Source: Chelatococcus reniformis
GTDB taxonomy: Bacteria; Pseudomonadota; Alphaproteobacteria; Rhizobiales; Beijerinckiaceae
DNA: 64,000 nt
Direction of reading: 5' to 3'
Assembly (NCBI RefSeq): GCF_014640075.1
Contig: NZ_BMGG01000001.1
Coordinates: 868,001 to 932,000, forward strand
Shown: piece by piece, positions 32,899 through 44,291 of the stretch
Position numbering within the stretch: position 1 is the first letter of the stretch
Layout of the letters: each line of letters opens with the position of its first letter
Position numbers and translations under genes: made by a program
Notes under the pieces: generated by a model
Told to the model about the DNA's origin: nothing
Seen by the model: the letters and a program-made list of their open reading frames with translations, nothing else
Database searches by the model: none

Positions 32899-32925
32899 CT
32901 TATAGGCGGTCAGGGGTGGGCGCAA
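32899..32925 (-). promoter_or_regulatory. Possible sigma-70-like promoter of the HdeA/B-like operon
   Basis: On the minus strand TTGCGC (32925-32920), 15 nt, TATAAG (32904-32899), 50 nt before the start codon. The spacer is short for sigma-70, so this is tentative. Confidence 0.25.
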
Positions 32926-33029
32926 CGGGGTGCGCCTACGCCGGCTCATCTTCTGCGCAGCTCGGGCCGCCGTCCATAGGGCGCGCAAATGCTACACGCG
33001 GATGACAGGCCCTCGCGCGGAGGGCACGT

Positions 33030-33653
33030 TCACCGCGGCTGCGGATCCTGCGCGGCGCCGATGGCTGCCGCGACGGTCGTGCTGAGCGACTGCGGCGTCA
33101 GGGGGCCGACGTGCTTGTGGCGAATGATGCCGCTCGCATCGACGACGAACGTCTCCGGCACGCCGTACACGCCCCAGTCGATGCCGGTGCGCCCGCTCAG
33201 ATCCTGCCCGACGGCGGCGAACGGATTGCCGAGCTGGCCCAGGAAGCGGCGCGCGTTCTCGGGCGTGTCCTTGTAGTTGATGCCGACCAGGCGGATGCGC
33301 GGATCGCGCGCCAGTTGGAGCAGTAGCGGGTGCTCGATCCGGCACGGCGCGCACCACGAGGCCCAGACGTTGACGACCGTCACGTGGCCCTTGAGGTCGG
33401 CAGCCTTGAGGCCGGGCACCGCGGCGCCGTCCTGGCCGAGCCCGGGCAGAGGCGGCAGATCGAAGCTTGGTACCGGCTTGCCGATCAGCGCCGACGGCAC
33501 GGCCGACGGGTCGCCGCCGCCGAAGAGGCGCACCAGCAGCAGTGCCGCGAGCGCGAGGAAGACAAGGAGCGGGATGAGCACCAGGCGGCGGCGGGGCCCT
33601 GCGGTGGGTCCCTCGACGGGGGCGGATGGATCGACTTGCGGGTTGTCGCTCAC
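33030..33653 (-). CDS. ccmG: Cytochrome c biogenesis thiol:disulfide interchange protein CcmG (DsbE)
   Basis: Membrane-anchored periplasmic thioredoxin-like protein that keeps the CXXCH cysteines of apocytochrome c reduced. 207 residues: an N-terminal transmembrane helix at about 23-43, then the TlpA/DsbE fold with WASWCAPCRIEHP (Cys101, Cys104), VGINYKDTPENARRFL and the cis-Pro segment GVYGVPETFVVD, which is typical of CcmG. The start is GTG 33653, overlapping the ccmD stop as GTGA. It is the last gene of ccmC-ccmD-ccmG. Confidence 0.94.
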   Translation of the reverse strand: MSDNPQVDPSAPVEGPTAGPRRRLVLIPLLVFLALAALLLVRLFGGGDPSAVPSALIGKPVPSFDLPPLPGLGQDGAAVPGLKAADLKGHVTVVNVWASWCAPCRIEHPLLLQLARDPRIRLVGINYKDTPENARRFLGQLGNPFAAVGQDLSGRTGIDWGVYGVPETFVVDASGIIRHKHVGPLTPQSLSTTVAAAIGAAQDPQPR

Positions 33654-33871
33654 GGGCGCGCTTCCGTGCTGCCGGCCGCGGGCGTTGGGGACGCCGGAGT
33701 CCGCGGCGTGCCCGCACGGGCCCCGCGCGGCGGCGGCGGGGCCTCCAGGCGCGCCAGCGTGCGGCGCTGGGCCCGCGCGTCGAGGACCGCATGGATGACC
33801 AGTGCGCCGACGATGATGAGGCCGGCCGCGTAAGCGGCGGCCACATAGGCCCAGTGGGCGGCCTCGCTCAC
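33650..33871 (-). CDS. ccmD: Heme exporter protein CcmD
   Basis: Small membrane protein that links CcmC to heme release and CcmE. 73 residues, starting SEAAHWAYVAAAYAAGLIIVG, the usual CcmD single helix, then a basic segment (DARAQRRTLARLE) and a Pro/Ala-rich tail. The start GTG 33871 overlaps the ccmC stop (GTGA, 33868-33871) and its own stop overlaps the ccmG start in the same way. It is recognised chiefly by position and topology, as is normal for this short family. The tail is longer than in most members. Confidence 0.88.
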   Translation of the reverse strand: MSEAAHWAYVAAAYAAGLIIVGALVIHAVLDARAQRRTLARLEAPPPPRGARAGTPRTPASPTPAAGSTEARP

Positions 33872-34608
33872 GCCGGCGCTCCGCGGTCGAGCCGCTCTGC
33901 CGCCAGGATGCGGCGGGTGCGGATGCGACGGCGCAGGATCTCGGTGCGCATGCCGGACAGATGCAGCGCCAGCGCCAGCAGCGTGAAGGCCACGGCCATG
34001 ACGAGGAGCGGCCACAGCATCGAGGGGTCGATCGTCGGCCCGCCCACGCGCAGCACCGAGGCCGGCTGGTGCAGGGTGTTCCACCAGTCCACGGAGAACT
34101 TCACGATCGGGATGTTGACGAAGCCGACCAGGGTCAGAATGGCCACGGCGCGGGCCGCCCGGTTCGGCTCCTCCAGCGTCGCCCACAGCGCCAGGATGCC
34201 GCAATACATCAGGAGCAGCACGAGCACCGAGGTGAGGCGGGCATCCCACACCCACCAGGTGCCCCACATGGGCTTGCCCCACAGCGAGCCGGTGACCAGG
34301 CAGACGAGCGTGAAGGCGGCCCCGATCGGCGCCGCCGCCTTCTGCGATACGTCTGCCAGCGGATGGCGCCAGACCAGGGTGCCGATCGCCGACAGCGCCA
34401 TGATCGAATACATCATGAGCGCAAGCCACGCGGCCGGCACGTGCAGGAACATGATCCGCACGGTCTCGCCTTGCTGATAGTCGGGCGGCGCCACTATCAG
34501 CGCTAGCCACAGCCCGACGGCGAGGCTCGCGGCGGCCGCGGCGGCGAGCCAGGGCAGCACGGCGCCGGCGAAGGCCATGAAGCGGGTCGGATTGGCGAGG
34601 CGGATCAT
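33868..34608 (-). CDS. ccmC: Heme-handling membrane protein CcmC
   Basis: Six-helix protein that loads heme onto CcmE in system I cytochrome c maturation. 246 residues. The WWD heme-binding domain is present as WGTWWVWDARLTS between two conserved histidines (in FLHVPAAW and in WNTLHQP). ATG 34608 (MIRLANPTRF) is preferred over the frame's upper end at 34644. It is translationally coupled to ccmD. The usual partners ccmA, ccmB, ccmE, ccmF and ccmH are not in the window; the gene instead follows atpC by about 135 nt on the same strand. Confidence 0.94.
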   Translation of the reverse strand: MIRLANPTRFMAFAGAVLPWLAAAAAASLAVGLWLALIVAPPDYQQGETVRIMFLHVPAAWLALMMYSIMALSAIGTLVWRHPLADVSQKAAAPIGAAFTLVCLVTGSLWGKPMWGTWWVWDARLTSVLVLLLMYCGILALWATLEEPNRAARAVAILTLVGFVNIPIVKFSVDWWNTLHQPASVLRVGGPTIDPSMLWPLLVMAVAFTLLALALHLSGMRTEILRRRIRTRRILAAERLDRGAPA

Positions 34609-34742
34609 GCGGCCAGATCTAGATCGCGCCGCCGCGCCATACAATATGTCCTTCGGCCGCTGGCAGGACGTGTGCGCCGATCGACCGTGGGATCATGGCC
34701 GCGTGGCGGGGTCTGGCGTCCGTCGAAGCCGCGGTAGCGGGC

Positions 34743-35144
34743 TCAGACGTTGAGGACGCCGCGCACTTCCCTGAGCTGGCCGAGGCGCTGCAACGCAACC
34801 GTACGCTGCTGGTCGGTCGTGGCGTCGTCCACGTCCTCCTGCGCGTCCTGGATGGCGATGTCGAGCATCGCGGGCGACAGTTCCTCGCGCGGCACGGCAT
34901 GCTCGGCCAGGATCGTCAGCCCGTCCGGGCGGATGTCGGCAAAGCCGCCGCGCACGAAGATCTGCTGGGCGCGGCCGCCCTCCTCCACCGTGATCAGGCC
35001 CGGCTTGAGCACGGCCATCACCGGCGCGTGGTGGGCGAGAACCGTCATGTCGCCTTCGACCGACGGGACGATGACCGCCTCGACGGGCCCCGAGAACAGC
35101 AGCCGTTCGGGCGCGACGAGCTCGAAGGGAAAGGGTTCGGGCAT
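34743..35144 (-). CDS. atpC: ATP synthase epsilon subunit
   Basis: Central-stalk subunit that regulates rotation of F1; 133 residues. PFPFELVAPERLLFSGPVEAVIVPSVEGDMTVLAHHAPV is the conserved beta-sandwich start, followed by FVRGGFADIRPDGLTILAE and the C-terminal helical hairpin. ATG 35144 follows GGAG. It is the last gene of the F1 operon, separated from atpD by about 260 nt holding a hairpin and a family A repeat. The larger gap is unusual for this pair. Confidence 0.95.
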   Translation of the reverse strand: MPEPFPFELVAPERLLFSGPVEAVIVPSVEGDMTVLAHHAPVMAVLKPGLITVEEGGRAQQIFVRGGFADIRPDGLTILAEHAVPREELSPAMLDIAIQDAQEDVDDATTDQQRTVALQRLGQLREVRGVLNV

Positions 35145-35268
35145 GGGGACCTGCTCCAGGCGGCTCGAGCGGCCGCGCACGGTGCCCGCCCTCAGCCGCA
35201 ATCGTCAATCGGCGGGCGGCCGCGGCGGCCAACCCTGGCGTCCACTCCAGCCGGGCGGACCCGCCCGA

Positions 35269-35287
35269 CCGGAGTGCGACACTCCGG
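35269..35287. promoter_or_regulatory. Hairpin between atpD and atpC
   Basis: CCGGAGTG (35269-35276), CGA, CACTCCGG (35280-35287). It stands a few bases from the family A repeat within the atp operon. It could be an mRNA processing or stability element; no T-run follows on the minus strand. Confidence 0.4.
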
Positions 35288-35293
35288 ATTCTA

Positions 35294-35367
35294 GAGCATG
35301 ATGCCAAAAAGCGGAGACCGGTTCTTGGGCAAGACCATGCTCACGGCAAAGACTTGGAACGGGGCGA
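35294..35367. repeat. Intergenic palindromic repeat family A, copy 3 (inside the atp operon)
   Basis: GAGCATGATGCCAAAAAGCG, GACCGGTTCTTGGGCAAGAC, CATGCTCACGGCAAAGACTTGG and the AACGGGGCG tail follow the family A order. It lies between atpD and atpC. Confidence 0.75.
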
Positions 35368-35402
35368 TGCCTCGACGAAGAACCACCCCGCTATGAGGCC
35401 TC

Positions 35403-37384
<1,982 letters not shown>

Positions 37385-37413
37385 AACATGACGCGAAGAG
37401 ACGTCAGCCGGGG

Positions 37414-38301
37414 CTAGAGTGCCTCGGCACCGGAGATGATCTCGATCAGTTCCTTCGTGATCATCGCCTGGCGCGTCCGGTTGTAGAGCAGCGTCTGCTT
37501 GCGGATCATGTCGCCCGCGTTGCGGGTGGCATTGTCCATGGCGCTCATCTGGGCGCCGTAGAAGGAGGCGTTGTTCTCGAGCAGCGCATGGAGGATCTGC
37601 ACGGCGACATTGCGCGGCAGCAGGCTCTCCAGGATCTCCTCCTCGCTCGGCTCGTATTCGTACACGGCACCGCCGAGGCTCGCGCTGGCCCCGTTGCCGC
37701 CCTCCGGCACCTCCGCCGGGATGACCTGCTGGGCTGTGGGGACCTGCTGGATGACAGAGCCGAAGTGCGAGAAGAACAAGGTGGCGACGTCGAAGGCGCC
37801 TTCCTCGTACATGCGCAGCACCTTGTGGGCGATGTCCTCGGCCGTATCGAAGCTGATGGTCTTGACGCTGCGCAGCTCGATGCGCTCGACGATGTCCGTC
37901 TCGAACTGGCGGCGCAGCGCGTCGTAGCCCTTCTTGCCGACGAGGAAGAATTTTACCGTCTTGCCCTGCGCCTTGAGCGCGAGGGCGCGTTCACGCGCCA
38001 GGCGCACGATGGCGGAGTTGAAGGCGCCGGCGAGGCCGCGCTCGCCCGTGCAGACGATGAGCAGATGGGTCTGGTCGGAGCCGGTGCCGGCGAGCAGGCG
38101 CGGCGCCCCGGGCTGGCCGGCGACGCCCTGCGCCAGGTTGCCGAGCACCTGGCCCATGCGCTCGGCGAACGGCCGGGCCTGCTCGGCGGCCTGCTGGGCG
38201 CGCCGCAGCTTCGCCGCGGCCACCATCTGCATGGCCTTGGTGATCTTCTGCGTCGCCTTGACCGAGGCGATGCGATTGCGAAGGTCTTTCAAGCTCGGCA
38301 T
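37414..38301 (-). CDS. atpG: ATP synthase gamma subunit
   Basis: Rotor shaft of F1, 295 residues. The N-terminal helix [20 protein letters not shown] is invariant in the family, the middle has [21 protein letters not shown], and the C-terminus is the conserved [21 protein letters not shown] ... [11 protein letters not shown] helix (the motif parts are continuous in the gene). Length is normal. It follows atpA by 100 nt. The next gene is ohr instead of atpD. Confidence 0.98.
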   Translation of the reverse strand: MPSLKDLRNRIASVKATQKITKAMQMVAAAKLRRAQQAAEQARPFAERMGQVLGNLAQGVAGQPGAPRLLAGTGSDQTHLLIVCTGERGLAGAFNSAIVRLARERALALKAQGKTVKFFLVGKKGYDALRRQFETDIVERIELRSVKTISFDTAEDIAHKVLRMYEEGAFDVATLFFSHFGSVIQQVPTAQQVIPAEVPEGGNGASASLGGAVYEYEPSEEEILESLLPRNVAVQILHALLENNASFYGAQMSAMDNATRNAGDMIRKQTLLYNRTRQAMITKELIEIISGAEAL

Positions 38302-38401
38302 TCAGGGCCCCTGTCCGTCCCGGACGCGCCCGACCAGTCCGCCGTGGGGGTCGGGACGGCGAAGGCACGGGCCATCGGCCCGCGCCTGACGACTGCACGC
38401 C

Positions 38402-39931
38402 TCAGGCGAACGTCTTGGTGAACTCGTCGACGACGCTCTTCAGCTTGCCGGCGACGTCGTCGTTCAGGTCCTTCGAGCTGCGGATCGCCTCCAGGATCTC
38501 CGGATGACGGGCCCGCAGGGCGCCGAGCAGGCCGCTCTCGTAGTCCTTCACGCGCTCGGCCGGCAGCGCATCGAGGTAGCCGTTCACGCCCGCGTAGATC
38601 ACCGCCACCTGCTCTTCCATCTTGAGCGGCGAGAACTGCGGCTGCTTGAGCAGCTCGGTCAGTCGCGCGCCGCGATTGAGCAAGCGCTGGGTGGTGGCGT
38701 CGAGGTCCGAGCCGAACTGGGCGAAGGCGGCCATCTCGCGATACTGGGCGAGCTCGCCCTTGATCTTGCCGGCGACCTTCTTCATCGCCTTGGTCTGGGC
38801 CGAGGAGCCGACGCGCGACACCGAGAGGCCGACGTTTACGGCCGGGCGGATGCCCTGGAAGAACAAGTCGGTCTCCAGGAAGATCTGGCCGTCGGTGATC
38901 GAGATCACGTTGGTCGGAATGTAGGCCGAAACGTCGTTGGCCTGGGTCTCGATGACCGGCAGCGCCGTCAGCGAGCCCGCCCCGTGATCGTCGTTCATCT
39001 TGGCCGCGCGCTCGAGCAGGCGCGAGTGCAGGTAGAACACGTCGCCCGGGTAGGCTTCACGGCCCGGCGGGCGGCGCAGCAGCAGCGACATCTGGCGGTA
39101 GGCGACGGCCTGCTTCGACAGGTCGTCGTAGATGATGACCGCGTGCATGCCGTTGTCGCGGAAGAACTCGCCCATGGCGCAGCCGGAGAACGGCGCCAGG
39201 AACTGCATGGGGGCCGGATCGGACGCCGTCGCGGCGACGACGATCGAGTATTCCAGCGCGCCGTTCTCCTCCAGCACCTTCACGAACTGGGCGACGGTGG
39301 AGCGCTTCTGGCCGATGGCGACGTAGACGCAGTAGAGCTTCTGCTTCTCGTCGTCGCCCTGGTTCAGCGGCTTCTGGTTGAGGATGGTGTCGAGCGCGAT
39401 CGCAGTCTTGCCGGTCTGGCGGTCGCCAATGATCAGCTCACGCTGGCCACGGCCGATCGGGATCAGCGAGTCGATAGCCTTGAGGCCGGTGGCCATCGGC
39501 TCGTGCACCGACTTGCGCGGGATGATGCCCGGCGCCTTGACGTCGACGCGGCGGCGCTCGGTCGCGGCGATCGGGCCCTTGCCGTCGATCGGGTTGCCCA
39601 GCGCGTCGACGACGCGGCCGAGCAGGCCCTTGCCGACCGGCACGTCGACAATATCGCCGGTGCGCTTGACCGTCTGGCCCTCGGCGATCTCACGGTCGGA
39701 GCCGAACACGACGACGCCGACGTTGTCGAGCTCGAGGTTGAGGGCCATGCCCCGCACGCCCGACTCGAACTCCACCATCTCGCCGGCCTGGACCTGATCC
39801 AGCCCGAAGCAGCGAGCAATGCCGTCGCCGACGGACAGCACCTGCCCGACTTCCGTGACATCCGCTTCCTGGCCGAAGTTCTTGATCTGCTCCTTCAGGA
39901 TGGCGGAAATTTCTGCGGCCCGAATGTCCAT
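38402..39931 (-). CDS. atpA: ATP synthase alpha subunit
   Basis: Non-catalytic nucleotide-binding F1 subunit, 509 residues, normal length. P-loop GDRQTGKT at 169-176, [39 protein letters not shown] and the arginine-finger region [16 protein letters not shown] ... [19 protein letters not shown] are all clear. ATG 39931 shares one base with the atpH stop (TGATG), with AGAGGT upstream. Confidence 0.98.
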   Translation of the reverse strand: MDIRAAEISAILKEQIKNFGQEADVTEVGQVLSVGDGIARCFGLDQVQAGEMVEFESGVRGMALNLELDNVGVVVFGSDREIAEGQTVKRTGDIVDVPVGKGLLGRVVDALGNPIDGKGPIAATERRRVDVKAPGIIPRKSVHEPMATGLKAIDSLIPIGRGQRELIIGDRQTGKTAIALDTILNQKPLNQGDDEKQKLYCVYVAIGQKRSTVAQFVKVLEENGALEYSIVVAATASDPAPMQFLAPFSGCAMGEFFRDNGMHAVIIYDDLSKQAVAYRQMSLLLRRPPGREAYPGDVFYLHSRLLERAAKMNDDHGAGSLTALPVIETQANDVSAYIPTNVISITDGQIFLETDLFFQGIRPAVNVGLSVSRVGSSAQTKAMKKVAGKIKGELAQYREMAAFAQFGSDLDATTQRLLNRGARLTELLKQPQFSPLKMEEQVAVIYAGVNGYLDALPAERVKDYESGLLGALRARHPEILEAIRSSKDLNDDVAGKLKSVVDEFTKTFA

Positions 39932-40506
39932 CAGCCGACCTCTTTCATCGCAAGGCGGATTGAATTGAGTTTGGTGCGGAGGCTGGCATCCATCATGCGG
40001 CTGCCGAGCTTGACGATGAGCCCGCCGATGATCGACGGGTCGACCTTGACGTCGAGCACCACTTTGTCGCCGGCCACGCCCTTGAGCGCCGCCTTGATGT
40101 CGTCGACGACCCGCGGCGACGGCGCCTCCGCGACGGTGACCTCGGCATGCACCAGGCCACGCTTGGTGGCCACCATCGCCTTGTAGGCAGAGATCATCTG
40201 CTGCACGGCGAACAGGCGGCGCTTGCTGGCGACGAGCTTGAGGAAGTTGGCGGCAAGGCCGCCGATTCCGGCTTTGTCGAGGATCGCCTTGATCGCGCCC
40301 AACTGCTGCTCGGAACTGAAGACCGGGCTGCGGACGAGGCGCGCGAGATCTGGGCTCTCGGCGATCAGCGCATTGAACCGGTCGAGATCGCGCTCCACCT
40401 GATCGATGGCGCCGGGGCCGGACTCATCCGCGGTCTCCAGCAGCGCTGACGCGAAACGGTTGGCGACCCCTGATACAGGACCGGACGAGGAAGTTTTGTC
40501 GGACAC
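39931..40506 (-). CDS. atpH: ATP synthase delta subunit
   Basis: Peripheral-stalk subunit joining F1 to subunit b; 191 residues. [17 protein letters not shown] opens the helical N-terminal domain and [26 protein letters not shown] closes the conserved C-terminal part. The start is GTG 40506 (SDKTSSSG). First gene of the F1 operon; the Fo genes (atpB, E, F) are not in the window, as is usual where alphaproteobacteria keep F1 and Fo in separate operons. Confidence 0.96.
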   Translation of the reverse strand: MSDKTSSSGPVSGVANRFASALLETADESGPGAIDQVERDLDRFNALIAESPDLARLVRSPVFSSEQQLGAIKAILDKAGIGGLAANFLKLVASKRRLFAVQQMISAYKAMVATKRGLVHAEVTVAEAPSPRVVDDIKAALKGVAGDKVVLDVKVDPSIIGGLIVKLGSRMMDASLRTKLNSIRLAMKEVG

Positions 40507-40835
40507 CTCGGCGTCTCACGTTGAGCCTCGCCAGTCGCGCAGACACCACCGGGTGCAATGCGCCAAGTCTTGCGAGCACAGGGTTTAGGGAGCAGGGCGG
40601 CAGCCGCCACCCATTGGCGGCTCCCTAGCATGGTGATGGGGGGTGCGCAACCAGCGCAGCCCACGGCAAAGTCGCGAAACGGTCACAGTCGCGCCACGTT
40701 GCGGCGCGCCGCGGGCCGGCGTCACAATTCCCCTTACCGCCCGGCGCGCCCCTGAGCGTCGAGGCGCGCCGGGCGGCGGCAAATTCCGCGCGCATGCTGC
40801 GTTTGGCCGCAGCGCGCCGCCCACCGCCGCTCGGT
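40507..40835. other. Leader region of the atp operon
   Basis: 329 bp between priA and atpH, both leftward. It holds a small inverted repeat, GCCGCC (40603-40608) and GGCGGC (40616-40621), which may help end priA transcription but lacks a T-run. The atp promoter should lie in the left part; no clear -35/-10 pair was recognised. GC-rich with no conserved ORF. Confidence 0.45.
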
Positions 40836-43058
40836 TCAGAAGAAGCTCTGCGGGTCGACGTCGACGGTAACGCGGATGCGCTGCGGCGGCCGCGGTGCCC
40901 CGGCGAGCGCCGCACGCAGGAAGCCCTGCATGTCGGTGGCCCGCGCCGTCTTCACCAGGATTCGGAAGCGGTGGAGGCCGCGCAGCAGCGCCAGCGGCGC
41001 CTCGGCCGGGCCGAGCACCACAACGTCGTCAGGAAAGCCTGCGACGGCCTGGGCGGCGCGGACCAGGGCGCGGGCGTGCGCCTCGGCCTCGCCGCGATCG
41101 GGTGCCGCGACGATCAGCGAGGCCAGCCGGCCGAACGGCGGCAGCCCCGCGGCGCGGCGCGCCGCCGTCTCTTCGGCGTAGAAGCGCTCGGCCTCGCCCG
41201 AGACCAGGGCGGCGATGACCGGATGCTCGGGTTGATAGGTCTGCAGCAACGCCCGCCCGGCCCTGGCGCCGCGGCCGGCCCGGCCGGTCACCTGCTGGAG
41301 CAGCTGGAAGGTGCGCTCGCTGCCGCGCGGATCGCCGCTGGTGAGCCCGACGTCGGCGTCCACGACGCCGACCAGCGTCAGGTGCGGGAAGTTGTGGCCC
41401 TTGGCCACGAGCTGGGTACCGACGACGATGGGAAATTCGCCCGCCGCAACGGCCGCCAGCTCGTGCCGCAGGCGCTCGGTGCCGCCGGGAAAATCGCTGG
41501 AGAGAACGACGGAACGGGCCTGCGGGAACAGCTCGGCCACCTCTTCGGCGAGCCGTTCCACTCCGGGCCCGGCCGGCACCAGCGTGTCGGCCGCGGCGCA
41601 GGCTGGGCAGCTGTCCGGACGACGCTCGGCGTGACCGCAATGGTGGCAGACCAGCGCCCGGCGGAAGCGGTGCTCCACCAGCCAGGCCGAGCAGTTCGGG
41701 CATTGGAAGCGATGGCCGCAGCGCCGGCAGAGCGTGAGCGGCGCGTAGCCGCGGCGGTTGAGGAAGAACAGCACCTGCTCGCCGCGCTCCAGCGTCGCCT
41801 GGGCGGCCTCGACCAGTACCGGCGACAGCCAATGTCCGCGCGCCGGCGGGTCGCGGCGCAGGTCGATGGTGGTCACCGCCGGCAGGGCGCGCTGGCCGAA
41901 ACGCTCCGGCAGCAGCAGCCGGGCGAAGCGGCTGCGCTCCGCATTGACGCGGGTCTCGATGGACGGCGTCGCCGACGCCAGCACGACCGGGAAGCCCTCG
42001 ATGCGGCCGCGCACGATGGCCATGTCGCGGGCGTGATAATGCACCCCGTCCTCCTGCTTGTAGGCGGCCTCGTGCTCCTCGTCGACGACGAGGGCCCCCA
42101 GGCGGTCAAAAGGCAGGAACAGGGCCGAGCGGGCGCCGACCACCACGGAAATCGCGCCGCTCGCCACGCCGGCGTGGATGCGCTCGCGGCGGCGCCCGCC
42201 GACGCCGGAGTGCCACTCGGCCGGCGGCGTCCCGAAGCGCGCCGCGAAGCGGCTCAGGAACTGGCCGGTGAGCGCGATCTCCGGCATCAGGATGAGCGCC
42301 TGGCGGCCGGCCTGCAGGGCCGCCGCCACCGCCTCGAAATAGACGTCGGTCTTGCCCGAGCCGGTGACGCCCTCGAGCAGGGTGACGCCGAAGCCGCCGG
42401 CGGCCACGGATCGGCGCAGCGCCGCCGCGGCCTCCTGCTGCGCGACCGACAGCGCGGTGGGGGCGAAGTCGGGATCGGGGAGGGGCGTCGTCTCTGGCGT
42501 CAGCACCACCGGCTCCAAGGAGCCTTCGTCGACGAGGCCGTCGATCACCGCGGCGCTGACGGCGGCCGCCTCGGCGAGCTGGCGCTTGATATGGGGGAGG
42601 CCGCCCTCTGCCGCGGCGAGCACCCGCCGGCGCGCCGGCGTGAGGCGCCGTGGCAGCCGCCCGGTCGCCCGCACGCCGAGCCGCAGCGGCTCCGGCCCGC
42701 CGCGGCCGGGGTCGCGTAGCGCCAGCCGCAGCACCATGCCGCGCGGGGCCAGGGTGTAGCGAGCGATCCAGTCGAGCAGTTCGCGCAGCGCCGGCGGCAG
42801 CGCCGGCGCATCGAAGCAGCCGCTCACCGCCTTGAGGTTGGCGCCGTCACCGGCGCGCAGGTTCCAGACGACGCCGAGCGTCTCGCGCGGGCCGAGTGGC
42901 ACCTGCACCACGTCGCCGGGCGCCAGCGCCAGGCCAGGCGGCACCCGGTAGGAGTAGGCGGTGTCGAGCGCGAGCGGCACCAGCACGTCGGCGATCGCGC
43001 CAGCCGGCGCGGCCGCGGTGCGGCCCGCCTCGTCGGGTCGGTCTAGTCGCTGCATCAT
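40836..43058 (-). CDS. priA: Primosomal replication protein N' (PriA helicase)
   Basis: ATP-dependent 3'-5' helicase that restarts stalled replication forks. 740 residues, full length. After the DNA-binding N-terminal domain (ADVLVPLALDTAYSYRVP), Walker A is GVTGSGKT at 230-237 and the DEEH box is at 326-329. The zinc region follows as CRRCGHRFQCPNC and then CHHCGHAERRPDSCPAC, giving the eight cysteines of the family. FPGGTERL and VGTQLVAKGHNFPHLTLV are the helicase motifs V-VI region. The start is the ATG pair 43058/43055. It is divergent from xerC. Confidence 0.97.
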   Translation of the reverse strand: MMQRLDRPDEAGRTAAAPAGAIADVLVPLALDTAYSYRVPPGLALAPGDVVQVPLGPRETLGVVWNLRAGDGANLKAVSGCFDAPALPPALRELLDWIARYTLAPRGMVLRLALRDPGRGGPEPLRLGVRATGRLPRRLTPARRRVLAAAEGGLPHIKRQLAEAAAVSAAVIDGLVDEGSLEPVVLTPETTPLPDPDFAPTALSVAQQEAAAALRRSVAAGGFGVTLLEGVTGSGKTDVYFEAVAAALQAGRQALILMPEIALTGQFLSRFAARFGTPPAEWHSGVGGRRRERIHAGVASGAISVVVGARSALFLPFDRLGALVVDEEHEAAYKQEDGVHYHARDMAIVRGRIEGFPVVLASATPSIETRVNAERSRFARLLLPERFGQRALPAVTTIDLRRDPPARGHWLSPVLVEAAQATLERGEQVLFFLNRRGYAPLTLCRRCGHRFQCPNCSAWLVEHRFRRALVCHHCGHAERRPDSCPACAAADTLVPAGPGVERLAEEVAELFPQARSVVLSSDFPGGTERLRHELAAVAAGEFPIVVGTQLVAKGHNFPHLTLVGVVDADVGLTSGDPRGSERTFQLLQQVTGRAGRGARAGRALLQTYQPEHPVIAALVSGEAERFYAEETAARRAAGLPPFGRLASLIVAAPDRGEAEAHARALVRAAQAVAGFPDDVVVLGPAEAPLALLRGLHRFRILVKTARATDMQGFLRAALAGAPRPPQRIRVTVDVDPQSFF

Positions 43059-43121
43059 CGGGCGGCAGATAACATCGATTCGGGGCTCTGCGAGCCCGGG
43101 TGACGATCCACCGTCGCAACG

Positions 43122-43148
43122 TCATGGTTCGGGCTTGACCCGACCACC
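43122..43148. repeat. Palindromic repeat family C, copy 1
   Basis: CATGGTTCGGGCTTGACCCG followed by ACCACC; a one-base variant of the ATGGTCGGG-CTTGA-CCCGACCAT palindrome. It lies in the priA/xerC divergent region. A related half-element with GGCCGGGTCATGCCTGGCC stands near 43211-43230. Confidence 0.6.
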
Positions 43149-43314
43149 CACCGACGCGGCAGACTTCAGCCCGCAAGGGCTGGACGCATGGTAGCGTTTC
43201 CAGTGAGATGGCTGGCCGGGTCATGCCTGGCCATGACGCTGGGGAGCGACGCGCTCAAAAGCGAGCAAGCCGGAACGTCACCCCCTATTAAGCCTTGCGC
43301 CGCACAATGGCACC

Positions 43315-44253
43315 ATGACCCAGGCCGATCTCGCCCAGGCGTTCCAGCGCTGGCTCGACCATCTCGCCACGGTGCGCCGGCTGTCGCCGCTGACGCTGGA
43401 GGCCTACAGCCGGGACCTGCGCCAATTCTTCGCCTTCCTCACCCTGCACCAGGGCGCGCCGCCGTCGCTCGCCGTTCTCATCGGGCTGAAGCCGCTTGAC
43501 GTGCGCGCCTTCCTGGCCGCGCGGCGCCGCGACGGCATCGACGGCCGCTCGCTCATGCGCCAGCTTGCGGCGCTGCGCTCCTTCGCCCGCTTCTGCGAGC
43601 GCGAGGGGCTCGGCGTGGCGAGCGCCATCGCCGCGGTGCGCGGCCCCAAGCTGGCGCGCAACCTGCCGCGGCCGGTCTCGGCCGCAGCCGCCAGGGCGGT
43701 GAGCACAAGCGAGACGCGCGCCGGCGAGGACCGGCCGTCCTGGGTGCTGGCACGCGATGCCGCCGTGCTGTCGCTGCTCTACGGCGCGGGGCTACGCCTC
43801 GGCGAGGCGCTATCGATCCGACGGCGCGATGCACCGCTGCCGGGCACCGACAGCCTCACTGTCACCGGCAAAGGCAACAAGACGCGCAGCGTGCCGATCC
43901 TGCCCCAGGTCGCCGCCCGGGTCGGCGACTATGTCGCCCAATGCCCCTGGCCGCTGCCGGCCGACGGGCCGCTGTTCGTGGGCGCCCGCGGCGGCCCACT
44001 ATCGCCGCGCATCATCCAGCTCGCCATGGAGACCTTGCGCGGCGCCCTCGGCCTGCCCGACAGCGCCACCCCGCATGCGCTCCGCCACTCCTTTGCCACG
44101 CACCTCCTGGGCAAGGGCGCCGACCTGCGCAGCGTGCAGGAGCTGCTCGGCCATGCCTCGCTGTCGACGACCCAGGGCTACACCAAGATCGACGCCGCGC
44201 GCCTGCTCAAGGCCTACGACGAGGCGCACCCGCGCGCCATCGCGCCGTCTTGA
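43315..44253 (+). CDS. xerC: Tyrosine recombinase XerC
   Basis: Site-specific recombinase that, with XerD, resolves chromosome dimers at dif. 312 residues. The SAM-like N-terminal domain is FQRWLDHLATVRRLSPLTLEAY; the catalytic residues are Arg161 (GAGLRLGEAL), Lys186 (GKGNKTR), His254 and Arg257 (HALRHSFATHLL), His280 (LLGHASLSTTQ) and Tyr289 (GYTKID). It is chromosomal Xer rather than a phage integrase, judging by length, motif spacing and the priA neighbourhood. It ends at a family C palindrome that can act as terminator. No dif site was recognised. Confidence 0.96.
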   Translation: MTQADLAQAFQRWLDHLATVRRLSPLTLEAYSRDLRQFFAFLTLHQGAPPSLAVLIGLKPLDVRAFLAARRRDGIDGRSLMRQLAALRSFARFCEREGLGVASAIAAVRGPKLARNLPRPVSAAAARAVSTSETRAGEDRPSWVLARDAAVLSLLYGAGLRLGEALSIRRRDAPLPGTDSLTVTGKGNKTRSVPILPQVAARVGDYVAQCPWPLPADGPLFVGARGGPLSPRIIQLAMETLRGALGLPDSATPHALRHSFATHLLGKGADLRSVQELLGHASLSTTQGYTKIDAARLLKAYDEAHPRAIAPS

Positions 44254-44256
44254 GCG

Positions 44257-44279
44257 ATGGTCGGGCTCGACCCGACCAT
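44257..44279. repeat. Palindromic repeat family C, copy 2
   Basis: ATGGTCGGG (44257-44265), CTCGA, CCCGACCAT (44271-44279): a perfect 9-bp inverted repeat directly after the xerC stop and just before the end of the convergent membrane-protein gene. It may work as a bidirectional terminator hairpin. Confidence 0.7.
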
Positions 44280-44291
44280 CCGCTGGCCAAC

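Noticed and set aside
32536-32988. Extension of the second HdeA-like frame to 248 residues
   Set aside because: It reads through the first HdeA-like gene in another frame; the signal peptide shows the true start at 32535 or 32553.
40603-40621. Terminator between priA and atpH
   Set aside because: The GCCGCC/GGCGGC stem is only 6 bp and no T-run follows on the minus strand, so it was mentioned only within the leader region.
43315-44253. Integrase marking a mobile element
   Set aside because: Length, motif spacing and the priA neighbour identify chromosomal XerC; no attachment site, excisionase or cargo genes are nearby.
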